The position numbers were made by a program, and so were the translations under genes. 14,726 nt of DNA. Origin: Larix sibirica (Eukaryota; Streptophyta; Pinopsida; Pinales; Pinaceae). The stretch spans positions 21,895 through 36,620 of the forward strand of contig NWUY0300002305.1 in NCBI GenBank assembly GCA_004151065.3, written 5' to 3'. Shown in pieces: positions 1 to 8,952 of the stretch (position 1 is the stretch's first letter; each line of letters opens with the position of its first letter). The notes below the pieces were generated by a model. That model was given only the letters and a program-made list of their open reading frames with translations, had not been told where the DNA came from and made no database searches.

Positions 1-945
1 ATATTTATTAATCTTTGTATGATAACATCAAACCGTGGCCTATTTTTAAAGGAGGCAAAATACGATGATGTTATGAAGAATGGTGTTATTTTGAGTTTTG
101 CATGTTTCTCTCTAAGGATTGATGTTTAAAAAAGGAAACATATTTACTTGGTTCCTAACCAAATTTATTGAGAGCTTTTAATAGTATTACTCTTAAAACA
201 AAATTAACATATCTTGGAATGACAAAGATGCCTCCTCAATATTAGAAATGAAGTTAACAATGTTTAAGGTAGCTGGAGTTTTTCCCTATTGGCCTTGGTG
301 GCTCTCTCTATATGCTCTACACCTACCATTGCCCATCTACGATCCTATTCCTTTGTCATCGCAGTTCTTACCTTCTCTTCTTTCCTTCACTTCCTACCTC
401 CAACCCCTAGATTGAATTGATCAAAGTTTGGTACCTTTGGTAACGTTGATCTAGTTTGTTGAGGATTTCAATGCACTAAGTGTCTCAACAATAATAAAAA
501 ATTATGTGCCATTGAAAGTCCATTATCTTCAGGAATTTACTATCTTTGCTTCTAAAGAAACCAACATTAGGTACCCATGGCACCATCTCCTCGGCTACCT
601 TGTCACTAGAGCTTTGACCCCTACACTCTCTTACCCTATTTTCAATTTCTTTTACTTCTATCTAAACCTATTCAAATAATTGATTATTTAATATATGCTT
701 TCAATGTTGCTATTGTATATATTTGAGACTTGTTCTTCAAGGGTTTCAGGATTGGATTTGAGGTGGGTTTGCATCTTCTAGGCCTCCCTTTGCATTGACC
801 TTTGGTTGGATCCCCCATACTCCACCCCCTTTGTTTCTCACCATCCCTTCAAGACACATAATACTTGGACCAAAACTCCAAGTCCATAAACCAGAATCTT
901 GTGGCAAATTCCCACACACCACACTCAAGCTCTCTTCTCATATTC
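1..945. other. No gene recognised
   Basis: I find no convincing gene, RNA or bounded mobile element here. Short open frames are interrupted and resemble no family I know. The stretch at about 300-410 is pyrimidine-rich on the + strand. The 746-928 minus-strand frame is 60 codons with no recognisable domain. The region could be old transposon debris continuing the LTR-like sequence to its right. Confidence 0.5.
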
Positions 946-949
946 TAGA

Positions 950-1397
950 GAGAAAAATGAATAAATAAATAGGAAGTTGCAGAATGAATACTCATAGCTC
1001 TATAATGTTGACGCTACCCATATTTGGGGAAATTGGGTATCCAAACCGTGAAAAAAATCATACATAAGAACATAAAATAGCATGAAACCTCACATTGTGT
1101 AAATCTAGAATTTCTCTCATTTTACAATAGAGTATAATGAGGTCCCTTATTTAAGAATAGGTGGCCATAACAAGTATGTCACAATAGAAATGTTTGTTCA
1201 ACCATATTCATAACTATCTCCACAATATCTCCCATGGATATCTCCTAAAATCTCTCGAGTGATCTTCATGAAATCCTCATCCCTAAATTTTCTCATTGTC
1301 CTCATCTTTGAATCATTTGTAGACTTTGTGCATTATATTCATTTTTGCATAGTATAATGTCACCATTAAATATCACGAGTATGAAATATTCTTTCAT
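950..1397 (-). mobile_element. LTR-like sequence, probable 3' LTR of a degraded LTR retroelement (boundaries approximate)
   Basis: On the minus strand, a purine tract (complement of 1399-1409) is followed directly by sequence laid out like a plant LTR. A TATA-like TTAAATAA lies near 1145-1155. A stretch about 100 bp further on resembles the U5 part of Copia-type LTRs, with T-runs and a CACGGTTT segment near 1040-1055. A start at minus-strand TGAAAG (1396-1397) and an end at TTTCA (about 1049) would give an LTR of about 350 bp. The sequence could equally continue to about 950. I see no second LTR copy and no target duplication, so the element is inferred from layout only. Confidence 0.35.
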
Positions 1398-1401
1398 ACT
1401 C
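1377..1401. repeat. Perfect 10-bp inverted repeat with 5-nt loop
   Basis: GAGTATGAAA (1377-1386) and TTTCATACTC (1392-1401) are exact reverse complements separated by TATTC. The repeat straddles the presumed join between the purine tract and the LTR-like sequence on the minus strand. It may be a chance hairpin or part of the LTR-end signal. Confidence 0.7.
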
Positions 1402-1409
1402 CCCTTTAA
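1399..1409 (-). promoter_or_regulatory. Candidate polypurine tract
   Basis: The minus strand reads TTAAAGGGGAG immediately before the LTR-like sequence. This is the position and composition expected of the plus-strand primer of an LTR retrotransposon. The call depends on the LTR call beside it. Confidence 0.4.
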
Positions 1410-1625
1410 TGAATACTTGTGATTGAATCTGGATGTTTGAGTTGTCTTCATCCTCAGCCTTTTGTACTCTGCATCATCTTTAGTCTTATTTACCAGACAT
1501 CATCTCCAATATTCTTCATCTTCATCTATATCTTTAGTTGTTGTTGCCTTCTTGTATCATGCATGAGTTGTACCATTATTTGATAAGTATATATCTTGAT
1601 TCAATCATCTGAATTGCTTCATCTT

Positions 1626-1850
1626 CATATAAAGGGTTTCTTTGGCTCACCCTCAACCATCTCATGGGTTTTCTTTGGCTTACACTAAAACAATACATCA
1701 TATCCAAGGTTTTCCTTGGCTTACCCGTAACCATTACAACATCTAGGTTTTGCATTAATTTTCCCTTAACCATTACAACATATCCATGTTTTTCCTAGGT
1801 TGATTGTTGACCATTATAAGCGGTTTTTGGATTACCATGGACCATTACAA
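1626..1850. repeat. Degenerate tandem repeat, about 32-40 bp per unit
   Basis: About six diverged units follow one another. Each contains a version of GGTTTTCcTTGGcTtACC followed by an AACCATTACAACAT-like segment on the + strand. The clearest copies begin near 1628, 1662, 1697, 1736, 1776 and 1818. The array lies between the zinc-knuckle frame and the purine tract, so it would sit in the 3' untranslated part of the minus-strand element. The minus-strand open frame at 1576-1773 is a by-product of the repeat and looks like no known protein. Confidence 0.55.
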
Positions 1851-2057
1851 GAAAATGACTCATAATTTGATTTACTCAAAGAAATGACTCAAGTAGAATA
1901 GATTCACAACTCTTTCCTTTGACATGTGACTCTTGGAATCATAACTTAACTTTTGAAAACCATATAACCCATGGACATTTTTATGTGAGGGATATTGTTA
2001 TACTTTAGAATATTTCATCTTGTATAATATTTTCAACATGGAAGTAACTTTCTACCA

Positions 2058-3020
2058 TTCCTACACATCTATCCAACCACACTGCACCTGTATATGAGGT
2101 TTTGATATTTCTATGTTCCGACATATGTGAGTATCATGATATGTAAAACTACAAACACTACAAGGATGTAATTTCCAACATTTTGGTTGTACATGCCATG
2201 CTCTGCCACATTGATCATAACATTGTTCCTGCTTCTGCTCCCGGTTCATTGCATTGTTACTTGTAAATAACTCCTTGTTTATTGATGTTTTTGCTTTCTC
2301 AAATTTGATGTCACCATTACTTGTGTGACCTTCATAACCAAGGCCTTTATTTCCCGGCCTTATACATATCTCTATGGGATCATGGATGCCTTGCCCATTC
2401 TTTCATAAACCTTTACCATCATAACCCATTTCATTCAAGAGTTTGGATCTAATTCCCTTTGTATGCTTTTCAAAACAACCAATTTCATCATCTTCAATAT
2501 CAGGTTCACCTTTAGAAATATCACCAGAATAATCATCTTCGATATGAGTTTCACCTTCCGAGATATCACTAGGATCATTGTTCTAAGTCTCATAGCATGA
2601 GAGAAACACGTAAATTATCATCATTAACATAAACCAAATTACTACTATCACATGAACTATAAAGATTTTGAAGCAAATCACCTGTGTCGCAAATTGCATC
2701 ACACGTTACTTTTTCTTGGTTCAAATTTTTAACTTCAATTTCCAGTGACAACAACAAATTTTCCATTACCAATAAATCCTGCTGTAATGGTTCTATCATT
2801 TCATCTCTCTTATCATGAAGTTTTAAGAGATAGTTTACCCATTCATCTAGTGATGCAAATTTTTCTTCTAGCACTTATGCATTTTCTAGTGAAATCAACA
2901 AATTCTTTATAAAATTTGCCCCTTCTCGAACTATCTAGATTATTTTGTTTATGTAGCTTGTCAATTTCATGAAGAGCATCATCAAGATCCTGTTGAAGAA
3001 GTTCAATTTCTTGATTAGTG
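2058..3020 (-). pseudogene. Broken retroelement-type protein: coiled coil, acidic repeat, G-patch-like motif, two zinc knuckles
   Basis: In minus-strand order, a heptad-rich helical segment (about 3020-2895) contains EIELLQQDLDDALHEIDKL. A frameshift near 2880 leads to a second helical segment (2874-2590). After another break comes an acidic segment with two 15-residue repeats (2577-2488). A G-patch-like motif follows (about 2448-2328), with LLNEMGYDGKGL before an in-frame TGA at 2405-2403 and KNGQGI then GNKGLGYEG after it. In the same frame, a Cys/His region reads C-x3-C-x4-H-x4-C (2222-2178), then WKLHP, then a perfect C-x2-C-x4-H-x4-C (2162-2121). The frame ends near 2061. CCHC knuckles bind nucleic acid in Gag proteins, and G-patches occur in some retroelement polyproteins. 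Two frame breaks and one stop make it a pseudogene. No reverse transcriptase, integrase or protease was seen nearby, so the family is uncertain. A decayed host gene is less likely because a purine tract and LTR-like sequence lie downstream. Confidence 0.55.
2488..2577 (-). repeat. 45-bp tandem duplication inside the acidic coding segment
   Basis: 2488-2532 and 2533-2577 are adjacent 45-bp units that match at about 36 positions by eye. The period is a multiple of three, so each unit encodes a 15-residue repeat. Both contain DIS-(E/K)-GE and IEDD. This preserves the reading frame and suggests the duplication arose while the protein was still under selection. Confidence 0.7.
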
Positions 3021-3029
3021 TATTGTAGT

Positions 3030-3760
3030 TGTTTGCCTCATTTACCCATTATGAAGTGTCAATTGAATCACACTTGCTTGTTAAAGAATCAACACAACAA
3101 ATTGGTTGCCAGGTACAACTGACCATGCACCTATATTACAAATACAACAATGATAGGGGTTTCAGGTACCACTGGTCACACACCCCAAGTTTTCAACACT
3201 TCAAACCATGTCCTGAAATAAGGACTCCACAATATCGATCTCCCCACTTACAATTAAGCTCTGACTCAAAATGACTTGACTTTGACACCAACCTCCACTT
3301 CAAACTTTTGAAATCAATATATTTCTTCAATGACCTATTAATAAACTAATTCACGTGGCTTTCTTCGATACAATACATTTTTTTTACTTCAACTTCTACT
3401 TTGACTTAATTAATTAGCACACTCTATTTCATAGCTCTCTTTTTTTCATACTTCACATTCTTTTCACTCAACTTGCACACTTGGACTATTTCAAACCTCT
3501 ATTCAATTTGCATGGCCCTCTTGTCAGTTACTCAATAACAATACTTGAATTATGAAGAAACCATTTCTACCAACTTTACAATCTCCTATACACTCACATA
3601 CAAATACCACAGATGTCGTGGGCACATGTTGCCTCCTTTGACACGTTTCACAAGTGCTTCAGCTTCATTTCCTTCACTTAACAATAATGATTCAGTTTCC
3701 CTTTCTTGAAATCACTGCCCATTAACTATTGTTTGTATCCAAATGCATGCAAGTCTTCAT
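3030..3760. other. No gene recognised
   Basis: AT-rich sequence with many CTTCA/CACTT-type pyrimidine runs on the + strand. The + frame at 3029-3274 (81 codons) has low complexity and no recognisable domain. This may be the 5' part of the minus-strand element above, decayed beyond recognition, but nothing here shows that directly. Confidence 0.45.
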
Positions 3761-3762
3761 GT

Positions 3763-3811
3763 GGATTCGAACTAGTAACTGAAAGTTATATTGACAACAT
3801 GCTCTTGCTAA
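3763..3811 (-). ncRNA. tRNA-like Pol III promoter pair (tRNA-derived SINE or tRNA fragment)
   Basis: On the minus strand, TAGCAAGAGC (3810-3801) resembles a tRNA A box. AGTTCGAATCC (3773-3763) matches the B-box consensus GGTTCGANNCC except for its first base. The box starts are 37 nt apart, slightly shorter than in a standard tRNA. A full cloverleaf does not fold well: the T stem pairs poorly. It is therefore more likely a tRNA-derived SINE head or a decayed tRNA fragment than a working tRNA gene. I could not define a SINE 3' end. Confidence 0.35.
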
Positions 3812-3819
3812 TGAGTTAA

Positions 3820-4165
3820 CTTATAACTTCATAGTTTCACCAACGTTCCTTCATCGATCCTCAGCTCCTAGTATGATAACTTTAACAACAACTACAATTC
3901 TCCTCCTCTTTCATGATGTATCTAATTTCCTCACTCCCACAATAATTTATTTCATTTGTTTTCATCTTCTTAAAAGGTTGCTTCCCAAATTGAACTTTTG
4001 GATGGATGTATACAACATTGTTTTCCCATTATTACAGTGGGATCCTTCTCTACTTACGACCCTTCCATTATCTTTGTGTCTTGAAATTGAGCAACAATAT
4101 AGAAACAACACTTCTTTATAATAGAAGAATGCTCCAATTATTATCAGTAGAGAAGAGAGTGCTAA
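3820..4165. other. No gene recognised
   Basis: The + frame at 3873-4121 (82 codons) is rich in Thr, Leu, Ile and Phe, as expected of translated pyrimidine-rich noncoding DNA, and shows no domain. Confidence 0.45.
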
Positions 4166-4935
4166 TGTAACGCCCCATATTTTGATTAGGCATATTTATC
4201 AGTTAGACACACTATACTTTATTTTCTTATTATCTGTNGCCCATGGGGGCAATCTAGAGGCCCATAATATGTAAATACCCCCCTATGTGGTCAAGACTAT
4301 GGATGGGGATGTGGCACAACCTATAATTTAAGTGTTGCTTTAATGTATCAGTTGATAAATAACAAGAAAACACATTTTTGTTATGCTTTTTTGCGCTAAT
4401 ACGAGAGAGAGGGGATATACAAAATTGTTTCTGAATAGGAATTGTCTCGCTCTTCTCCCCTCCATCACAAAATGGAACCTTGAATATGTAACAATGCCTA
4501 TTTGACAATTTCATCTCATAGCATAAGAGGCATCATCCCTTCTCGATAGCATGGCCAAGACTTCAGAACCAAGCACCTTCTATATTCGAATTCAGGCCCA
4601 TCATGTCTAATCGTGGTATTGATTAAACCTAAAGATGAGAAGCTTGATTGTAGGCATTCATTAAAGAGACATTGATACATAAAGTTGGTAATGTGTGGGC
4701 TTAGAATGTCAGGTGATTAGTTACTTAACCCTAAGTGGTTTATGGAAGTCATGGATCAAGAACATGCATATGGAGGAACCATGGAAGCATATTAGGTACC
4801 CTTCTTGGTGAGAACACTGCCAAAAGGGGGAGTACATGCAATGTATGATTTGCAAGACAAACTATGTTTTGTTCCTAATTTCAACAATCAAATTATATTT
4901 TGTGCTCTACATGTAGGGTGGGGTATATATAGTCT
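4166..4935 (+). mobile_element. Possible LTR start (TGTAACGCCCC), end not found
   Basis: TGTAACGCCCC at 4166 resembles the 5' terminus of many plant Gypsy-type LTRs, and a TATA-like TATATATAG lies near 4923-4931. No matching 3' terminus, target duplication or second copy was found, so this is only a hint. The stretch contains one ambiguous base (n at 4238). No coding region was recognised. Confidence 0.18.
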
Positions 4936-6412
4936 ATAGGCTATGATGCTTTACACCTTCATTTTCTTTTTCCCTCTTAAAATCCTTCAAGGATTCAAGA
5001 ATCCTTAATGCATTCGAGTTTAAGTTAAATCTAAGAAATTACATAATCCCATGCCATAGATTTGTGAACCACCAATACATTTATGTTTTAGCCTACTATT
5101 AAGAATGTTGGCAAACATTTCAACCATTTTAGATAATCCACTGACATGATTTATTCAAAGGTTTATAGGAAGTACATAGATAACAATATAACTATGCTTA
5201 CACATTAACTAATGTAGTTCACTATCCAATATTTTCACATGTACTAGTCTTGTAAGTTTCCTTCATGAGAAATTGCCACCAACAAGATGATTATGGTAAG
5301 CTCTTACAATTTCAATTATACACCTCGTTAGTTTTACAATTTCACCTATAACCAGTGAGTGAAATGTAAACAAATCAAATCAACAAATTAAATTTACATT
5401 TCTAATATTCGTATTGCCAAAGAGGTGTTATCACAACTAATTCCTCCCCACATGATCAAATAGCAAGGATCAATCATCCAATCTTTTAGGTCAATCTTCC
5501 TATGGATGTCTTCAAGATCTTAAACTATAGTTTAAGCATTGCTTAGTTAGACATTGGCCTTATAATAACAGTAATTACAATATGAAAAAATTAGTTAGAG
5601 TGCTTACAATCTTGTGAACATGTTGCCTGATACATATCATGCAACAAGTAGTACTGAAAGGCATTGAGTATGGGATCCCTGAATTGGTCAAATCAATCAT
5701 AGAACAATGAATTTTTCATAAATTGGTTCTAAAAAATATCCATAAACCAACAATAGAGAAAGGTATGGCTTTTATCATTAATTTCTATAAGTATCTACCT
5801 ACTAATAGCCATGGCCAAGGGTTGGGATTGTTCAATGCCTATACAATAGAACACATGTCCTTTCAAAACTACCTAAATACAATATTGGTTATTACATTTT
5901 ACGTCTTCCTTCCCTTCGCATTTGTGATTTCTATAGGCATAATAAACCTCAAATACCAAAAGTCACAAGCAATGAACATTATAGGCTTGGGAGTTCAAAT
6001 TCAAAAACAACACAAGGCCTACCTCCCTACTAAAAATTCCCAAAACACCCAAAAAAATGACATTTCCATAAACCATTTCTTAAAATGATTTAGAAACTAA
6101 TAATTCTTGAAGATGAGAGAATCTCCATCTTCTAGAATGCCAACCTTCCCAAATCTACCAAGCAATAAAGTCATGAGAGAATTTCCATCTCCCAGCGTAT
6201 GATTCAGGTCAATAATAATTATTGTGGATGGTGTGTTGGGAACGCTTTGTGTTTATGAGCTATTAGTTGTAAGCTCCAAGTTGGCCAAGAAGGGTGAAGA
6301 TGAGGTAAATGTAGGGTCCACTCACCAGTGAGAGGAGGTACATGTCAAGGGAATGTACATACCATTTATACACCACAATTGTCATTCCCAAAACCTGTCG
6401 CCATATCATACA
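4936..6412. other. No gene recognised
   Basis: AT-rich sequence with small local symmetries: a 15-nt odd palindrome AATCCTTCAAGGATT (4981-4995), an 18-bp perfect palindrome (5519-5536), and a dispersed direct repeat ATGAGAGAATyTCCATCT at about 6113 and 6173. The + frame at 5723-6088 is the longest open frame outside the LINE (121 codons). It lacks an ATG at its left end, has no known motif and lies in AT-rich DNA, so I do not call it a gene. Confidence 0.45.
5519..5536. repeat. Perfect 18-bp palindrome
   Basis: CTTAAACTATAGTTTAAG reads the same on both strands. No flanking direct repeat or gene gives it a role. Confidence 0.8.
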
Positions 6413-6498
6413 CCCTTTGTTAGGCGTTTAATATGCATCCGACAACAGTGCATTTAACGTTGTTGTTGCCGGGTGCATATTGAATGCCCCCTTTGTCA
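6413..6498. mobile_element. 66-bp foldback mini-element with 10-bp target-duplication-like flanks
   Basis: Two 25-nt arms at 6423-6447 and 6464-6488 are near reverse complements. As RNA they would pair at 24 of 25 positions, three of these G-U, with one A-C mismatch and a 16-nt loop. The element starts GGCG and ends TGCC. It is abutted exactly by CCCTTTGTTA (6413-6422) and CCCTTTGTCA (6489-6498), a 9/10 direct repeat. Terminal inverted repeats beginning G and ending C with a 9-10-bp target duplication are typical of Mutator-like (MULE) elements, so a tiny non-autonomous MULE-like MITE is my best reading. It has no coding capacity. A microRNA-like hairpin is the alternative, but it would not explain the abutting direct repeats. 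Confidence 0.55.
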
Positions 6499-6576
6499 TA
6501 TCATTCACACCAAACATCGAAGAACCAATCACAATTTTCTTTAAAAGTTTTTTTTTCATTCCAGCACCGCCTACAA

Positions 6577-6644
6577 TAATATGAAAATCATCAAATCAAA
6601 GTGATGTCTCTAATATGAAAATCATCAAATCAAAGTCATGTCTC
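6577..6644. repeat. 34-bp tandem duplication, two units
   Basis: 6577-6610 and 6611-6644 are adjacent 34-bp copies that differ at one base (g at 6603, c at 6637). The low divergence implies a recent duplication, such as replication slippage, compared with the age of the surrounding elements. Confidence 0.9.
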
Positions 6645-6924
6645 ATGCCCAGTGAATTAGATCGCAGATAAATAGTTTTTTCATATAATTACAAATTATT
6701 ATTATTTATTTAAGTTATAAAGTTTTACTTTGGAGACAAATATATAATTTTCATACCTAACATGAAGTCAAACGAAATTGACTATTGATTGATTACAATA
6801 TATCTGCTGGAGGCAAATGATAGAAATTTCATTTGAAATAAATATATATAATGAATGATTTATTCATAATATTTAAAATTGCTTTTACAACTATAAGTAT
6901 CCCTCCACGAAGAGCATATTACAT

Positions 6925-6937
6925 ATGTATTTGGTTG
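6925..6937. repeat. LINE target-site duplication, left copy
   Basis: ATGTATTTGGTTG here is identical to 14279-14291, right after the A-tail of the LINE. The first A may belong to the tail, leaving 12 certain bases. Length and position fit target-primed reverse transcription. Confidence 0.9.
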
Positions 6938-7034
6938 GGTCAAAGAAGTCGATGAGGAGGGGTTTTGATCTCGGGTATAAAGAAGGAAGGTTTCTGTCTA
7001 GTTAGTATTGTAGACTCGATATTGTCACAGGCAG

Positions 7035-8952
7035 ATGGACCCTTTGATGGATGCATACTGGTAAGAAGATGGTATGGATTGGGAGAAAGCGGGTCTCTTA
7101 AAACCTCATGGGGAATATCATAAGATTTACCAAGATTTAATGTCGAATGAACAAAGTCATTCAATGGTGGTTGAGGTGGCGAACACGTTCATATAGAAGG
7201 ATTATCTGGTGCTTAAAGAACCATGAAATGCTCCAAGAGAGGAGGTAGGGGGAATTGGTTCGTCCCCGGAATATCTGCCAAATTTTTTGGGATCACAAGA
7301 TGTGAGAGGTTTTTAGGGAGAACATTTGGGGTCACAGAGGTATATTCGAGTTGGGTTGGCCGATGGTCGGTCTAGGTTTTCGGGGGCAGCGACCAAGTCT
7401 AAGTGGGTTGAAAAAACCATATGTGCTAGTAAAGAGCAACTTCCCATGATGCTTAGGAAGGACGTAAACATGGTCTGCGTGGAGAGCCTTCCTGAAAGGG
7501 ATCTGGTGGGGTGACTAGTGTACAAGACTATGAACCACTCTGAGTTGATAGAATGGATGAAACTTGCCTGGAAGCTGCTTATCATATACTTCCCTTGTTT
7601 AAATATGTTTGATGAACAACTGGCTTTGTTTTCAATTCTTGTCATTCAAGCACTCTACAAAGATTCTATACCGGCCCTGGGTTATGGGTAGAGGCATCCT
7701 TGGGCTTAAGCATTGGACCTCGGCTTTAAACCCATACAAGGAAAGTTTCTCGAAAAGGTTTTGTTGATTACTAATTCTTGGACTTCCCATTGAGCTTTGG
7801 AATCAGTGAGTGATCGTGGCATTGGCAAACAGGGTGGGGTGTTTCATATTTTTTTATGATACTTTCCTTCGGCAGGTTGATAAGCGGATCGCATGGGATC
7901 TTATTGTTTTGGATATGGACCAGGACCTTCCGACCGAGGTCGAAATCCAGTGGGGGGGAGCGGTCATTATCCAACGATTGGATTATTGGCGGCTGTCGTT
8001 TAGATGTCATAGTTGTCATGAGGCAAGGCAACTTCGGAAGAATTGTCCAGGTGTTGGTTGTCAGGTTGAGCAGGTGGAGTCGGGTCAACCCAGCTCACCT
8101 TGTTCTCCAGTGGTGGGTGTTGAAATGAGATAGCTTAATATGGTTTTGATGCGGTAGAGGATTTATGGCCAACAAGCCCTAATGTGCATTGATTTCCTAC
8201 ATCCTAGGTATCTTTCATCTTTCAATGATAAATTAAAGCTATTATTCCCTACCTTCAATAATTATTTGTCGTTGGAGGAGACGACCTTTCTGGAAGGTGT
8301 TGAGACTTAGGTACATGAGAATGTCTTGTATAGGCGTGGGGTCTCGGGGAAGTCTTCGATCGATGAATACCTTGAGGTGACCCCCTCTAGCCAGGTGATT
8401 AGGTTGGAGCCCTCATTTTGTATTGAAGGGGCTCCTATGGCCCTTGGGGGGAATGTTATGTGACCTCTAGGGATGGAGATGCAACCATTGAGCATAGATG
8501 GAGACGTTATGGTCAATCCCTCTTATTTGAGATAGGTAGAGGATGCACTGACTTTGGAGCCTAAAGTCAGGTTTTCGGAGGCGGATGGGCTTTCAGGTCA
8601 CGAGAGTGGGGTTCTATTCAATGACTCTAAGATGATATATTCTCTTATCCCCAGCTATAAGGAGGCCCTTAGCAAAGAACCTTTATAGATTTATTCTTTG
8701 AATATGGTGGAAGGCCATAGTAGTGGTCAGGATTCATCTTCTTGTTTTTCCAACGTGACCATCCATAAAAAGGAACCCTAGGAGGAAAATTAGGGTGGTT
8801 TGTGGGGGATTAGCGGAGTCATGTGCTTCTCGATCACAACAATTGTTATGGCTTCTAATAATGCTTTGGAAAAATCTAGTGTTTTGTGTAGTGAGAATCT
8901 CTCTCTTTCTCGGGCCCTTGGAGCATCTGAACCCATGGCCATGGGTTCTTAA
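7035..8952 (+). pseudogene. LINE ORF1: RNA-binding (DUF4283-like) and CCHC zinc-knuckle protein, broken
   Basis: The first plausible ATG is at 7035. The reading starts in that frame, with stops at 7062, 7194, 7224, 7314 and 7512, and includes SLPERDLVG just before the last one. A frameshift near 7610 leads to the frame used to the end. This second part has W-rich and GLPIELWN segments (about 7680-7800) and then RQVDKRIAW and QRLDYWRL, as in the DUF4283 region of plant LINE ORF1 proteins. A CCHC knuckle follows at 8005-8046, with Gln (CAA, 8029) where His is expected. A long low-complexity tail ends at TAA 8950-8952, overlapping the ORF2 ATG. Stops in the second frame are at 7765, 7807, 8131, 8155, 8308, 8461, 8533, 8686, 8779 and 8791. 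The protein would coat the element RNA in the ribonucleoprotein particle. Confidence 0.8.

Noticed and set aside
1626-1850. CRISPR-like array
   Set aside because: Units are diverged with no constant repeat and unique spacer pattern, and the window is plant nuclear DNA.
3873-4121. 82-codon + strand open frame with hydrophobic stretches
   Set aside because: The Thr/Leu/Ile-rich translation comes from pyrimidine-rich DNA, with no supporting motif.
4238-4238. Ambiguous base n
   Set aside because: A single uncalled base, with no consequence for any feature called.
4254-4514. 86-codon minus-strand open frame
   Set aside because: No similarity to any family I recognise, and no continuation on either side.
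5723-6088. 121-codon + strand open frame
   Set aside because: It has no ATG at its left boundary and no recognisable domain, and it lies in AT-rich sequence without promoter or splice context. It is most likely chance.
6423-6488. Hairpin as a microRNA precursor
   Set aside because: Pairing is good enough, but the exactly abutting direct repeats are better explained by transposition.
7313-8088. Minus-strand open frames opposite ORF1 of the LINE
   Set aside because: They are shadows of the + strand ORF1, which carries recognisable protein motifs.
7856-8128. Overlapping + strand frame inside ORF1
   Set aside because: The neighbouring frame contains the CCHC knuckle and DUF4283-like motifs, so this one is a shadow.
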